The notes below the pieces were generated by a model that had not been told where the DNA came from, did not search any database, and saw only the letters and a program-made list of their open reading frames with translations. Below, one piece after another: positions 18,236-28,658 of a stretch of 64,000 bases of DNA. The position numbers were made by a program, and so were the translations under genes. The DNA is taken from NCBI GenBank assembly GCA_947499595.1, contig CANMOY010000009.1, positions 36,656-100,655 of the forward strand, read 5' to 3'. The first letter of the stretch is position 1, and every line of letters begins with the position of its first letter. This DNA comes from an uncultured Mesonia sp. (GTDB lineage: Bacteria > Bacteroidota > Bacteroidia > Flavobacteriales > Flavobacteriaceae).

Positions 18236-18589
18236 ATGGCATTTTCAAAAGAAAAAAGAAGAGAAAAAATCAGAAGAAGAATACGCAAAAATTTAGCTGG
18301 TAATGCTTCTCGTCCTAGATTATCTGTGTACAGAAGTAATAAAGAAATTTATGCACAGTTGGTCAATGATGTAGACGGAGTAACCCTAGCAGCGGCATCT
18401 TCTCGAGATAAAGAAATTACCTCAAAGGGAACTAAAATTGAAGTTGCTCAAGAGGTAGGAAAATTAATTGCAGAACGTGCAAAGAATGCTGGTGTAGAAT
18501 TAGTAACCTTTGATCGAGGGGGCTATTTATATCACGGTAGAGTTAAATCATTAGCAGACGGTGCTCGAGAAGGAGGACTAAAATTCTAA
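18236..18589 (+). CDS. rplR: 50S ribosomal protein L18
   Basis: 117 residues. L18 binds 5S rRNA and the central protuberance. The basic N-terminus ([18 protein letters not shown]) and the motif [18 protein letters not shown], then [23 protein letters not shown] at the end ([12 protein letters not shown]), are diagnostic. rpsE follows after 6 nt. Confidence 0.99.
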   Translation: MAFSKEKRREKIRRRIRKNLAGNASRPRLSVYRSNKEIYAQLVNDVDGVTLAAASSRDKEITSKGTKIEVAQEVGKLIAERAKNAGVELVTFDRGGYLYHGRVKSLADGAREGGLKF

Positions 18590-18595
18590 AATAAT

Positions 18596-19120
18596 ATGTA
18601 TCAAGATTATAAAAACGTAGAACTTGTAAAGCCAAGTGGTTTAGATTTAAAAGACCGCTTAGTAGGTGTACAACGTGTTACAAAAGTTACTAAAGGTGGT
18701 AGAGCTTTTGGATTCTCTGCAATCGTAGTTGTTGGAGATGAAAATGGTGTAGTAGGTCACGGTTTAGGTAAATCTAAAGAAGTTGCAGAAGCTATTGCAA
18801 AAGCTGTAGAAGATGCAAAGAAGAATTTAGTTAGAATTCCTTTATATAAAGGAACCGTTCCTCACGAGCAAAAGGGTAAATATAGCGGTGCGCGAGTACT
18901 TATTTTACCTGCAGCTCCTGGTACAGGGGTGATTGCAGGTGGTGCTGTAAGAGCAGTACTTGAAGCAGTTGGCGTGCATGATGTATTGTCTAAATCGCAA
19001 GGTTCTTCAAACCCACACAATGTTGTTAAAGCCACATTTGATGCTTTATTGCAGTTAAGAAGTGCAGAAACAATTGCCAAGCAAAGAGGAATCTCATTAG
19101 ATAAAGTTTTTAACGGATAA
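18596..19120 (+). CDS. rpsE: 30S ribosomal protein S5
   Basis: 174 residues. S5 lines the mRNA entry and influences accuracy. The double-stranded-RNA-like N-terminal domain contains [22 protein letters not shown]; the [14 protein letters not shown] and [19 protein letters not shown] motifs are complete. Normal position between rplR and rpmD. Confidence 0.99.
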   Translation: MYQDYKNVELVKPSGLDLKDRLVGVQRVTKVTKGGRAFGFSAIVVVGDENGVVGHGLGKSKEVAEAIAKAVEDAKKNLVRIPLYKGTVPHEQKGKYSGARVLILPAAPGTGVIAGGAVRAVLEAVGVHDVLSKSQGSSNPHNVVKATFDALLQLRSAETIAKQRGISLDKVFNG

Positions 19121-19131
19121 TACAGGAAGTC

Positions 19132-19314
19132 ATGGCAAAAATTAAAGTTACCAAAGTACGTAGTGCTATTAACCGAACCAAGAATCAAAAATTAACATTG
19201 GAGGCTTTAGGGTTGAAAAAGATCGGACAAAGCGTTGAGCATAACGACACCCCTAACATTCTTGGAATGATAAATAAAGTAAAACATTTAGTTTCTGTTG
19301 AGGAAGCAAAATAA
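19132..19314 (+). CDS. rpmD: 50S ribosomal protein L30
   Basis: 60 residues. The family pattern [24 protein letters not shown] followed by NTPxxLGM-like [17 protein letters not shown] is clear (first part split: [16 protein letters not shown]). It lies between rpsE and rplO. Confidence 0.98.
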   Translation: MAKIKVTKVRSAINRTKNQKLTLEALGLKKIGQSVEHNDTPNILGMINKVKHLVSVEEAK

Positions 19315-19323
19315 TTGAACACG

Positions 19324-19776
19324 ATGGAATTAAATAATTTAAAACCTGCAAAAGGTTCAGTTCGTAAGAATAACAAACGAGTAGGACGAGGTGAAGGTTC
19401 TGGTAAAGGAGGAACTGCAACTCGTGGGCACAAAGGTGCTAAATCTCGTTCTGGTTATTCTAAGAAAATCGGATTTGAAGGTGGTCAGATGCCACTTCAA
19501 AGAAGAGTCCCGAAATTTGGATTTACTAATCGTAATCGTGTGGCTTATCAAGGTATTAACTTAGATACGTTACAGCGATTGGTTGACGAAGGAAAGATTA
19601 AAGAAGAGGTAACGGTTGAAACTCTAGTTGAAAACCGATTGGCCAATAAAAGAGATTTAATCAAAATATTAGGAAGAGGTGAGTTGAAAGCAAGTTTGAA
19701 AATAACTGCACATAAATTCACAGCGACTGCAAAAGAAGCTATCGAAGCTGCTGGAGGAGAAGCAACAACCTTATAA
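19324..19776 (+). CDS. rplO: 50S ribosomal protein L15
   Basis: 150 residues from the ATG at 19324. A TTG three codons upstream is in frame, but [12 protein letters not shown] is the usual L15 start. L15 is an early 50S assembly protein. The Gly/Arg-rich extension [20 protein letters not shown] at about residues 21-40 and [18 protein letters not shown] are signatures. It is followed 10 nt later by secY. Confidence 0.98.
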   Translation: MELNNLKPAKGSVRKNNKRVGRGEGSGKGGTATRGHKGAKSRSGYSKKIGFEGGQMPLQRRVPKFGFTNRNRVAYQGINLDTLQRLVDEGKIKEEVTVETLVENRLANKRDLIKILGRGELKASLKITAHKFTATAKEAIEAAGGEATTL

Positions 19777-19786
19777 TAGAGAAACA

Positions 19787-21124
19787 ATGAAATTTTTTGA
19801 AACTATAAAAAACATCTGGAAAATTGAAGAGCTCAAAAACCGAATTTTGGTTACCCTTGGGCTTTTACTTGTTTATCGTTTTGGAGCACAAGTTGTTCTT
19901 CCAGGAATAGATGCCTCCCAACTAACAGATCTAGCAAACCAAACCGATGGAGGTTTGCTGGGTTTACTTAATGCCTTTACAGGTGGGGCATTTTCAAATG
20001 CATCTATTTTTGCATTAGGAATTATGCCTTATATATCTGCATCGATTGTAGTACAATTGATGGGGATTGCCGTTCCTTATTTGCAAAAACTGCAAAAGGA
20101 AGGCGAAAGTGGACGTAAGAAGATTAATCAAATTACCCGTTGGCTTACTATTGCTATTACTTTAGTGCAGGGCCCAGGGTACATTTATAACCTTTATGCA
20201 ACACTACCAGATAGTGCATTTTTGTTAGGAGACTCTTTTACCTTTATAGTTTCATCGGTTATTATTTTAACAACAGGATGTATTTTTGCAATGTGGTTAG
20301 GTGAGCGAATTACCGATAAAGGTATTGGTAACGGAATCTCCTTATTAATTATGGTGGGAATCATTGCTACACTTCCACAATCATTTTTGCAAGAAATACA
20401 ATCGCGTGTTGCCGAAAGTAATGGTGGTTTGATTATGATCTTAATCGAATTAGCTATTTGGTTTGCGATTATTTTTGCATCGGTAATGTTGGTAATGGCC
20501 GTTCGTCAAATTCCTGTGCAGTATGCACGTAGAAATGCTACAGGTGGCTATGAGAAAAATATTTTTGGAGGTGCTAGACAGTTTATACCCCTAAAGTTAA
20601 ACGCTTCTGGAGTAATGCCTATCATTTTTGCACAAGCTATTATGTTTATACCTGCAGCTGTTGCTGGACTTTCAGATTCAGAAACAGCGCAAGGTATAAC
20701 CTCGGCTTTTCAAAATATCTTTGGCTTCTGGTATAACTTAGTTTTTGCTTTATTGATTATTGTATTTACATACTTTTATACCGCAATTACAGTGCCTACC
20801 AATAAAATGGCTGATGATCTTAAGAGAAGCGGTGGGTTTATCCCTGGGATTCGTCCTGGAACCGAAACTGCCGAGTATTTAGATCGTATAATGTCGCAAA
20901 TCACCCTTCCTGGTTCTGTGTTTTTGGCCTTAATTGCCATTTTCCCTGCCATTGTAGTTAGCTTTGGTGTACAGCAAGGTTGGGCATTATTTTTTGGTGG
21001 TACCTCTTTATTGATTATGGTAGGGGTGGCTATTGATACTATACAGCAAGTAAATTCATATTTGTTGAATAGACATTATGATGGCTTAATGAAATCAGGT
21101 AAAAACAGAAAAGCAATAGCTTAA
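19787..21124 (+). CDS. secY: Protein translocase subunit SecY
   Basis: 445 residues with ten predicted membrane helices, the channel of the Sec translocon. Family marks: an N-terminal helix ([24 protein letters not shown]), the plug region, [14 protein letters not shown] in helix 2, and the cytoplasmic loop [37 protein letters not shown] near residue 350 is the conserved C5-type loop that contacts SecA and ribosome (here [18 protein letters not shown]). Encoded at the end of the spc block, as usual. Partner SecDF is encoded at 52419-55427. Confidence 0.99.
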   Translation: MKFFETIKNIWKIEELKNRILVTLGLLLVYRFGAQVVLPGIDASQLTDLANQTDGGLLGLLNAFTGGAFSNASIFALGIMPYISASIVVQLMGIAVPYLQKLQKEGESGRKKINQITRWLTIAITLVQGPGYIYNLYATLPDSAFLLGDSFTFIVSSVIILTTGCIFAMWLGERITDKGIGNGISLLIMVGIIATLPQSFLQEIQSRVAESNGGLIMILIELAIWFAIIFASVMLVMAVRQIPVQYARRNATGGYEKNIFGGARQFIPLKLNASGVMPIIFAQAIMFIPAAVAGLSDSETAQGITSAFQNIFGFWYNLVFALLIIVFTYFYTAITVPTNKMADDLKRSGGFIPGIRPGTETAEYLDRIMSQITLPGSVFLALIAIFPAIVVSFGVQQGWALFFGGTSLLIMVGVAIDTIQQVNSYLLNRHYDGLMKSGKNRKAIA

Positions 21125-21126
21125 TT

Positions 21127-21342
21127 ATGGCAAAACAACCAGCAATAGAACAAGACGGAACAATTGTAGAGGCATTGTCTAATGCAATGTTTCGTGTAGA
21201 GCTAGAAAATGGACACATTGTTACGGCACACATCTCAGGTAAAATGCGTATGCATTATATAAAATTATTGCCTGGAGATAAGGTAAAATTAGAAATGAGT
21301 CCTTACGATCTAACTAAGGCTCGAATAACATATAGATACTAA
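21127..21342 (+). CDS. infA: Translation initiation factor IF-1
   Basis: 71 residues, a single OB fold that occupies the A site during initiation. Starts [40 protein letters not shown] and [20 protein letters not shown] are the usual signatures. It starts 2 nt after the secY stop. Confidence 0.99.
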   Translation: MAKQPAIEQDGTIVEALSNAMFRVELENGHIVTAHISGKMRMHYIKLLPGDKVKLEMSPYDLTKARITYRY

Positions 21343-21376
21343 AAATCTAAAATTATGGTTTTTGAAAAAAAATTAG

Positions 21377-21384
21377 TACTTTTG
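21377..21384 (+). promoter_or_regulatory. Possible internal promoter before rpmJ
   Basis: TACTTTTG matches the Bacteroidota -7 consensus TAnnTTTG in the 89-nt infA-rpmJ gap. There is no TTG at the right distance (about 19-21 nt) upstream, so only half the promoter is supported. If used, it would give rpmJ-rpsM-rpsK-rpsD-rpoA-rplQ extra, independent transcription. Confidence 0.45.
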
Positions 21385-21431
21385 CGTGCTGAAAAATTAG
21401 AAGCCATATAAAAGGACAAAAACTAAGTAAG

Positions 21432-21548
21432 ATGAAAGTAAGAGCATCCGTAAAGAAAAGAAGCGCCGACTGCAAAATTGTACGCAGAAAAGGTAGACTT
21501 TATGTAATTAACAAAAAGAATCCTAGATTTAAACAAAGACAAGGCTAA
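21432..21548 (+). CDS. rpmJ: 50S ribosomal protein L36, zinc-free type
   Basis: A 38-residue protein: [17 protein letters not shown], then [21 protein letters not shown] in two parts ([21 protein letters not shown]). The usual zinc ligands are lost: of Cys11, Cys14, Cys27 and His32 only Cys14 remains (Ser11, Asn27, Phe33 region), so this is the C-minus form that cannot bind zinc. L36 helps organise 23S rRNA near the L7/L12 stalk base. Position between infA and rpsM is canonical. Confidence 0.98.
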   Translation: MKVRASVKKRSADCKIVRRKGRLYVINKKNPRFKQRQG

Positions 21549-21550
21549 TT

Positions 21551-21925
21551 ATGGCAAGAATAGCAGGTGTTGATATACCAAAACAAAAGCGAGGAGTTAT
21601 AGCGTTAACCTATATCTTCGGAATAGGCAAAAGTAGGGCTCAAAAGATCCTTAAAAATGCCCAAGTAGATGAAAGTACTAAAGTTACTGACTGGTCTGAT
21701 GATGAGATTGGTAGAATTCGTCAGGAAGTAGGTAAGTATACAATCGAAGGAGAGCTTCGTTCTGAAGTTCAGTTAAACATTAAGCGTTTGATGGATATCG
21801 GTTGTTACCGTGGAATTAGACATAGAGTTGGCTTGCCATTAAGAGGACAGCGCACTAAGAATAATTCTAGAACCAGAAAAGGAAAGAGAAAAACAGTTGC
21901 TAATAAGAAAAAAGTAACTAAATAA
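21551..21925 (+). CDS. rpsM: 30S ribosomal protein S13
   Basis: 124 residues. S13 contacts the P-site tRNA and L5 (bridge B1b). Starts [20 protein letters not shown] and has [11 protein letters not shown] and [20 protein letters not shown]; the C-terminal basic tail reaches the tRNA. It starts 2 nt after rpmJ. Confidence 0.99.
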   Translation: MARIAGVDIPKQKRGVIALTYIFGIGKSRAQKILKNAQVDESTKVTDWSDDEIGRIRQEVGKYTIEGELRSEVQLNIKRLMDIGCYRGIRHRVGLPLRGQRTKNNSRTRKGKRKTVANKKKVTK

Positions 21926-21934
21926 TAAGTAAAC

Positions 21935-22330
21935 ATGGCAAAAGCAAAATCTAAGTCAACCTCAAAAAAACGTAAAGTTGTAGTTGAGTCTTTTGGAGAG
22001 GCACATGTTACGGCTTCATTTAACAATATTATTGTTTCATTGTGTAACAAGAATGGTGATGTTATTTCTTGGTCGTCTGCCGGTAAAATGGGCTTTAGAG
22101 GAAGTAAGAAAAATACTCCTTATGCTGCACAAATGGCCGCTGAAGATGCTAGTAAAGTGGCACACGAAGCAGGTTTGCGTAAGGTGAAGGTATATGTTAA
22201 GGGTCCTGGAAACGGAAGAGAATCTGCAATACGTTCTATCCATAACTCAGGGGTTGAAGTAACCGAGATAATCGATGTTACACCAATACCACATAATGGG
22301 TGTCGTCCTCCTAAAAGAAGAAGAGTTTAA
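21935..22330 (+). CDS. rpsK: 30S ribosomal protein S11
   Basis: 131 residues. S11 lies on the 30S platform next to the mRNA exit and Shine-Dalgarno cleft. Signatures: [38 protein letters not shown] and [18 protein letters not shown]. It is followed by a 90-nt structured gap before rpsD. Confidence 0.99.
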   Translation: MAKAKSKSTSKKRKVVVESFGEAHVTASFNNIIVSLCNKNGDVISWSSAGKMGFRGSKKNTPYAAQMAAEDASKVAHEAGLRKVKVYVKGPGNGRESAIRSIHNSGVEVTEIIDVTPIPHNGCRPPKRRRV

Positions 22331-22420
22331 TAAAAGTATTAATTAAAAAAAACAGTAAGGTTATCGAAGGATTAAACTTTAGACCTTAATTCATAACCTG
22401 TTTTTTATAAATCAAATTTA
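22331..22420 (+). promoter_or_regulatory. Candidate S4-responsive leader with switching hairpins
   Basis: In this 90-nt gap before rpsD two pairings compete for the same bases. Pairing A: AGGTTAT (22358-22364) with ATAACCT (22393-22399), followed by GTTTTTT (22400-22406), terminator-like. Pairing B: TAAGGT (22356-22361) with ACCTTA (22383-22388), which would break pairing A. A third short stem, AAGG (22367-22370) with CCTT (22384-22387), can nest inside A. S4 controls the alpha operon in E. coli and its own gene in Bacillus by binding the mRNA, so S4 binding here is a reasonable idea. Confidence 0.6.
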
Positions 22421-23026
22421 ATGGCAAGATATACTGGTCCTAAAACGAAAATAGCACGTAAATTTGGAGAGGCTATTTTTGGAGATGATAAATCTTTTGA
22501 AAAAAGAAACTATCCTCCAGGTCAACACGGAAATAATAGACGCCGTGGAAAAAAATCTGAGTATGCAATCCAGTTAATGGAAAAGCAAAAAGCGAAGTAT
22601 ACTTATGGTATCTTAGAGCGTCAATTCAGAAATATGTTTAAGAAAGCAACAAGTGCACCGGGAATTACTGGTGAAGTTTTGTTGCAATACTGCGAGTCTA
22701 GATTAGATAACGTTGTTTACAGAATGGGAATCTCGCCTTCTAGAAGCGGCGCTAGACAATTAGTTTCTCATAGACATATTACCGTAAATGGTAATATCGT
22801 AAACATTCCTTCTTACCAATTAAAAGCTGGAGATGTAGTAGGGGTAAGAGAAAAATCAAAATCATTAACGGCTATTGTACAATCTCTAGATAATGCAAAT
22901 GCTGTTTATGAGTGGATTTCTTGGAATGCAGAGCAAAAGCAAGGAACTTTTGTATCTGTTCCATCAAGAATCCAAATACCAGAAAACATCAACGAGCAAT
23001 TAATCGTCGAGTTATATTCTAAATAA
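22421..23026 (+). CDS. rpsD: 30S ribosomal protein S4
   Basis: 201 residues. S4 starts 30S assembly and helps mRNA unwinding at the entry site. It has the typical [16 protein letters not shown] start, PPGQHG at about residues 39-44, and the S4 RNA-binding domain ([31 protein letters not shown], about residues 91-121; [15 protein letters not shown] is the core). The Cys residues of the zinc form of S4 are missing. It is preceded by a possible autoregulatory leader. Confidence 0.99.
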   Translation: MARYTGPKTKIARKFGEAIFGDDKSFEKRNYPPGQHGNNRRRGKKSEYAIQLMEKQKAKYTYGILERQFRNMFKKATSAPGITGEVLLQYCESRLDNVVYRMGISPSRSGARQLVSHRHITVNGNIVNIPSYQLKAGDVVGVREKSKSLTAIVQSLDNANAVYEWISWNAEQKQGTFVSVPSRIQIPENINEQLIVELYSK

Positions 23027-23047
23027 TTAATAGACAGAACTCATAAT

Positions 23048-24040
23048 ATGGCAATACTAAATTTTCAAAAGCCCGATAAAGTTATCATGATAGACTCTAC
23101 TGAGTTTGAGGGGAAATTCGAATTTCGACCGCTCGAACCAGGTTATGGTCTTACCGTGGGTAACGCTTTAAGAAGAGTGCTGTTATCTTCTCTCGAAGGT
23201 TTTGCAATTACTTCTGTGCGTATTGAGGGAGTAGATCACGAATTCTCTACCATTGCAGGAGTAGTTGAAGATGTAACAGAGATTATTTTAAACTTAAAGC
23301 AAGTTAGGTTTAAAAGACAAATCGAAGATATCGATAACGAAACAGTCACTATTTCTCTAAGTGGAAAAGAACAACTTAAGGCAGGTGACTTTCAAAAATT
23401 CATCTCAGGTTTTCAAGTGCTAAACCCAGATTTAGTCATTTGTAATATGGAGAAGAATGTAAGCCTGAATATTGAGCTTACCATTGATAAAGGAAGAGGT
23501 TATGTGCCCGCCGAAGAAAATAAAAAAAGTAATGCAGCTTTAGGTACTATCTTTACGGATTCTATTTACACACCTATAAAAAATGTAAAATATAGTATTG
23601 AAAACTATCGTGTTGAACAAAAAACAGATTATGAAAAACTGGTTTTTGAAATCGTAACCGATGGTTCAATACACCCTAAGGATGCGCTTACCGAAGCGGC
23701 TAAAATCTTAATTCATCACTTTATGTTGTTCTCTGATGAGAGAATTACGCTCGAGGCGGATGAGATTGCGCAAACTGAAACTTATGATGAAGAATCATTG
23801 CATATGCGCCAATTGCTTAAAACCAAATTGGTTGATTTAGATTTATCAGTGCGTGCCCTAAACTGTTTAAAAGCGGCAGAGGTAGATACCTTAGGAGATT
23901 TGGTAACCTATAATAAAAACGATCTAATGAAGTTCCGTAACTTTGGTAAAAAGTCTTTAACAGAGTTAGAAGAATTGGTAAGTGTGAAAGGACTTACTTT
24001 TGGGATGGATCTTTCAAAATATAAATTAGATAAAGACTAA
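23048..24040 (+). CDS. rpoA: DNA-directed RNA polymerase subunit alpha
   Basis: 330 residues. The N-terminal domain (about residues 1-235) forms the dimer scaffold for beta and beta-prime; [18 protein letters not shown] is its signature. A linker follows, then the C-terminal domain (about 250-320, [16 protein letters not shown] and [13 protein letters not shown]), which contacts upstream DNA and activators. Sits between rpsD and rplQ as in most bacteria. Confidence 0.99.
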   Translation: MAILNFQKPDKVIMIDSTEFEGKFEFRPLEPGYGLTVGNALRRVLLSSLEGFAITSVRIEGVDHEFSTIAGVVEDVTEIILNLKQVRFKRQIEDIDNETVTISLSGKEQLKAGDFQKFISGFQVLNPDLVICNMEKNVSLNIELTIDKGRGYVPAEENKKSNAALGTIFTDSIYTPIKNVKYSIENYRVEQKTDYEKLVFEIVTDGSIHPKDALTEAAKILIHHFMLFSDERITLEADEIAQTETYDEESLHMRQLLKTKLVDLDLSVRALNCLKAAEVDTLGDLVTYNKNDLMKFRNFGKKSLTELEELVSVKGLTFGMDLSKYKLDKD

Positions 24041-24043
24041 AAT

Positions 24044-24069
24044 AGAAAGTATAGTTCAGCTATATTTCT
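24044..24069 (+). promoter_or_regulatory. Hairpin in the rpoA-rplQ gap
   Basis: AGAAAGTATAG (24044-24054) pairs with CTATATTTCT (24060-24069), ten pairs with one bulged G and loop TTCAG, in the 43-nt gap just before rplQ. No T-run follows. It might be a processing site or an L17 target. Confidence 0.4.
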
Positions 24070-24083
24070 AATTTCATAGAACT

Positions 24084-24569
24084 ATGAGACACGGAAAGAA
24101 AATTAATCATTTAGGAAGAAAGACTGCTCACCGTAAAGCAATGCTTGCCAATATGGCTAGCTCTTTAATCGAGCATAAAAGAATAAATACCACAACAGCA
24201 AAGGCCAAAGCCCTTAAACAGTTTATCGAGCCTTTGGTGACTAAATCTAAAGAAGATACAACTCACAACAGAAGAATTGTTTTTTCTAAATTGCGTGATA
24301 AATATGCAGTTTCTGAGTTATTTAGAGAGGTAGCACCAAAAGTTGGCGATAGACCAGGAGGTTACACAAGAATCATCAAACTAGGTAACCGTCTTGGTGA
24401 TAATGCTGATATGGCTATGATAGAGCTTGTAGATTTTAATGAGCTTTACAACGCTAACGGGTCAACTAAGAAGAAATCAACTCGTCGTAGTAGACGTGGA
24501 GGTAAAAATACATCAGGGTCTGAAACAGCCAGTAAACAAGAAGAATCTTCAACCAATGAAGAGGAATAA
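24084..24569 (+). CDS. rplQ: 50S ribosomal protein L17
   Basis: 161 residues. The core ([20 protein letters not shown] to about residue 120) is standard and binds near the exit tunnel. A C-terminal tail of about 40 residues, first basic ([11 protein letters not shown]) then acidic and Ser-rich ([12 protein letters not shown]), makes it longer than E. coli L17 (127) and is common in this phylum. It is the last gene of the cluster; a terminator follows at 24601. Confidence 0.99.
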   Translation: MRHGKKINHLGRKTAHRKAMLANMASSLIEHKRINTTTAKAKALKQFIEPLVTKSKEDTTHNRRIVFSKLRDKYAVSELFREVAPKVGDRPGGYTRIIKLGNRLGDNADMAMIELVDFNELYNANGSTKKKSTRRSRRGGKNTSGSETASKQEESSTNEEE

Positions 24570-24600
24570 GAACATGATGTATTACAAGCTATAATATTAA

Positions 24601-24635
24601 AAGGATAAACTGTCTTAAGTTTATCCTTTTTTTTT
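24601..24635 (+). terminator. Intrinsic terminator ending the ribosomal cluster
   Basis: An 11-bp perfect stem, AAGGATAAACT (24601-24611) with AGTTTATCCTT (24618-24628), loop GTCTTA, followed by a run of nine T. It ends the supercluster that begins at rpsL and separates it from carA. Confidence 0.93.
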
Positions 24636-24662
24636 AACCTTTTTTTACTTAAACACAACACA

Positions 24663-25775
24663 ATGATATATCAGAAAAGAAAAAAAGCACTTCTGCTTTT
24701 AGAAGATGGCACTAAATTTTGGGGTAAGGCTATTGGAAATTTAAGTGGCACATCTTTCGGTGAGGTCTGTTTTAACACTGGTATGACCGGTTATCAAGAG
24801 ATTTTTACCGACCCTAGTTATTTTGGGCAAATCATGGTAACTACCAATGCGCACATCGGTAATTACGGGACTTCTGCCGAAGAGGTTGAGTCAGATAGTA
24901 TTAAAATAGCTGGTTTGGTATGTAAAAACTTTAGTTATAATTATTCTAGACCCAAGGCAGATTTTTCTCTCGAAGAGTTTATGCAAAAACACGAACTTCT
25001 TGGAATATCAGATGTTGATACACGCGCTCTGGTAAGTTACATTCGCGATAATGGGGCAATGAATGCCGTTATCACTACAGAAATCGATAATATTGAGGAG
25101 GTTAAAGAAAAGTTGGCTGCCCAACCTAGTATGAAAGGCTTGGAATTGGCGTCAAAAGTTTCAACCAAAAAGGCCTATACCATTGGAAATTCTGATGCAA
25201 CTTTTAAGGTAGCAGCTTTAGATTTAGGGGTCAAGAAGAATATTTTAAGAAATTTAAGTGCAAGAAACTGTTTTATAAAAGTCTTCCCTTACAATACAAG
25301 TTTTGAAGAACTAAACGAGTTTAATCCAGACGGGTTCTTTTTATCTAATGGTCCTGGGGATCCAGAACCTTTGGTATCGGTAATTGAAACGGCAAAAAAA
25401 ATTATTGCGAGTAATAAGCCAACATTTGGAATTTGCTTAGGTCATCAAATTATCGCATTAGCACATGGAGTGAATACCTTTAAGATGCATAATGGTCATC
25501 GCGGAATAAACCATCCTGTTCTTAATTTGAGCACGAAATGTGGTGAAATCACCTCGCAAAATCATGGTTTTGCAGTGAGTCGCGAGGCGCTTGAAAAAAA
25601 CGAAAGTTTAGAGATCACCCATGTACATTTAAATGATAATACGGTTGCAGGACTAAAAGTAAAAGATAAAAACTGTTTTAGTGTTCAATATCATCCAGAA
25701 GCAAGTCCCGGACCAAATGATTCTTTGTATTTATTTGATCAATTTTTAGAAAACATAAAAAAAGTAAAAAGCTAA
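24663..25775 (+). CDS. carA: Carbamoyl-phosphate synthase small subunit
   Basis: 370 residues. The N-terminal half is the CarA-specific domain (FNTGMTGYQEIFTDPSYFGQ; SYIRDNGAMNAVI). The C-terminal half is a class I glutamine amidotransferase with GICLGHQIIALAHG (nucleophile Cys) and QYHPEASPGPND (catalytic His and Glu). It supplies ammonia from glutamine to CarB for arginine and pyrimidine synthesis. carB is not in this window, so the two subunits are unlinked, or at least not adjacent downstream, since eno follows after 42 bp. Confidence 0.98.
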   Translation: MIYQKRKKALLLLEDGTKFWGKAIGNLSGTSFGEVCFNTGMTGYQEIFTDPSYFGQIMVTTNAHIGNYGTSAEEVESDSIKIAGLVCKNFSYNYSRPKADFSLEEFMQKHELLGISDVDTRALVSYIRDNGAMNAVITTEIDNIEEVKEKLAAQPSMKGLELASKVSTKKAYTIGNSDATFKVAALDLGVKKNILRNLSARNCFIKVFPYNTSFEELNEFNPDGFFLSNGPGDPEPLVSVIETAKKIIASNKPTFGICLGHQIIALAHGVNTFKMHNGHRGINHPVLNLSTKCGEITSQNHGFAVSREALEKNESLEITHVHLNDNTVAGLKVKDKNCFSVQYHPEASPGPNDSLYLFDQFLENIKKVKS

Positions 25776-27110
<1,335 letters not shown>

Positions 27111-27140
27111 GATACTAGATTAATAAATTTTGAATTTATG

Positions 27141-27181
27141 AAAGCAACCTAGCTTAAATTTTTGTTAGGTTGCTTTTTTTT
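27141..27181 (+). terminator. Intrinsic terminator after eno
   Basis: An 11-bp stem, AAAGCAACCTA (27141-27151) with TAGGTTGCTTT (27166-27176), and a run of nine T from 27173. The loop is 14 nt. Confidence 0.9.
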
Positions 27182-27300
27182 AAGAATATATTAACCAAAC
27201 CTTCACGAAAAAGCGCTAATTTTAGAAGGCTATACACAAAAAATTACTAGTATTTTTTGTAAATTAGCGGCAGAAAAATTAAAAATAATATAGTTACAAT

Positions 27301-28587
27301 ATGTCAAAAAAAGCTACGATAGAATTTGATGGAAAAAAATATGAATTTCCAATAGTAGTAGGAACCGAGAATGAGGTTGCTATTCAAATCAAATCCTTAA
27401 GAGGAGATACTGGTGGGTTAATAACTTTAGATCCGGGATATAAAAATACAGGATCATGTGAAAGTGCAATCACTTTCCTGAATGGAGAAGAAGGGATTTT
27501 GCGTTATAGAGGGTATGCCATCGAAGAATTAGCCGATAATGCTAGTTTCCTTGAAGTAGCGTATTTATTAATTTTTGGAGAACTTCCAACTCAAGAACAA
27601 TTAGATAAATTATACGCAGACATTAAACGCGAGTCTAATGTAGATGAAGAAATGAAGAAAATCTTAGATGGTTTTCCTAAATCAGCGCATCCTATGGGAG
27701 TTCTTTCTTCATTAACCAGTGCTTTGATAGCATTTAACCCAAGTGCCGTTAACGTTGACTCCGAGGAAGATATGTACAATGCTATCATCAAACTTTTGGC
27801 TAAATTCCCTGTTTTAGTAGCTTGGACTTTACGCAAAAGACAAGGGCAGCCGCTTGATTATGGCGATAGTAGCTTAGGTTATGTAGAGAATATTTTAAAA
27901 ATGATGTTCAAAAAACCTAGCGAAAATTATGAGGTTGATCCAGTTGTCGCCTCTGCTTTAAATAAGCTTTTGATTTTACATGCAGACCATGAACAGAATT
28001 GCTCGACGTCAACAGTACGTATCGTAGGTTCTTCACATGCAGGTTTATTTGCATCTATCTCTGCAGGAATCTCTGCTTTGTGGGGTCCACTTCACGGAGG
28101 TGCAAATCAAGCGGTAATTGAGATGCTTGAAGGAATAAAGCAAGATGGTGGAGATACTAAGAAATACATGAAAAAAGCTAAGGATAAAAATGATCCTTTC
28201 AGATTGATGGGCTTTGGTCACCGTGTTTACAAAAACTTTGATCCTCGAGCAAAAATCATTAAGAAATCTGCAGATGAAGTTTTAGGTAAATTAGGGGTGC
28301 AAGATCCCGTATTGGATATTGCAAAAGGTTTAGAAAAAGAAGCCTTAGAAGATAGCTATTTTGTAGATAGAAAGCTATATCCAAATGTCGACTTTTATTC
28401 AGGTATTATCTATCGTGCATTAGGAATTCCTACAGAAATGTTTACGGTGATGTTTGCTTTGGGTAGACTACCAGGTTGGATTGCACAATGGAGAGAAATG
28501 CGCTTAAAGAAAGAGCCTATTGGTAGACCTAGACAGGTATACACCGGTGAAAATTTAAGAAGTTTTAAACCTATGAGTAACCGATAG
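27301..28587 (+). CDS. gltA: Citrate synthase
   Basis: 428 residues, the hexameric-type size of Gram-negative bacteria. It condenses oxaloacetate with acetyl-CoA to enter the TCA cycle. Catalytic regions: LHADHEQNCSTSTVR (first active His), GPLHGGANQAVIEML (second His) and GFGHRVYKNFDPRA (third His and binding Arg), with the Asp in DFYSGIIYRALGIP. The N-terminal domain with EFPIVVGTENEVAI is typical of type II enzymes. About 190 bp of intergenic DNA in front of it holds the eno terminator and presumably its promoter. A terminator follows. Confidence 0.98.
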   Translation: MSKKATIEFDGKKYEFPIVVGTENEVAIQIKSLRGDTGGLITLDPGYKNTGSCESAITFLNGEEGILRYRGYAIEELADNASFLEVAYLLIFGELPTQEQLDKLYADIKRESNVDEEMKKILDGFPKSAHPMGVLSSLTSALIAFNPSAVNVDSEEDMYNAIIKLLAKFPVLVAWTLRKRQGQPLDYGDSSLGYVENILKMMFKKPSENYEVDPVVASALNKLLILHADHEQNCSTSTVRIVGSSHAGLFASISAGISALWGPLHGGANQAVIEMLEGIKQDGGDTKKYMKKAKDKNDPFRLMGFGHRVYKNFDPRAKIIKKSADEVLGKLGVQDPVLDIAKGLEKEALEDSYFVDRKLYPNVDFYSGIIYRALGIPTEMFTVMFALGRLPGWIAQWREMRLKKEPIGRPRQVYTGENLRSFKPMSNR

Positions 28588-28606
28588 ATTTAAAATATAA
28601 ATCAAT

Positions 28607-28640
28607 AAAAAAGCTTCATAATTTAATGGAGCTTTTTTTT
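28607..28640 (+). terminator. Intrinsic terminator after gltA
   Basis: A 13-bp stem with one G-U pair, AAAAAAGCTTCAT (28607-28619) with ATGGAGCTTTTTT (28626-28638), loop AATTTA, and T-run. Its 3' arm contains an in-frame ATG for the next gene, which argues that the real start of that gene is further on, at 28659. Confidence 0.85.
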
Positions 28641-28658
28641 AATTTAAAGATAAATATA

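Noticed and set aside
28626..28658. Earlier ATG for the arginine-deiminase-like gene
   Set aside because: It lies on the 3' arm of the gltA terminator; the family-like start is the ATG at 28659.
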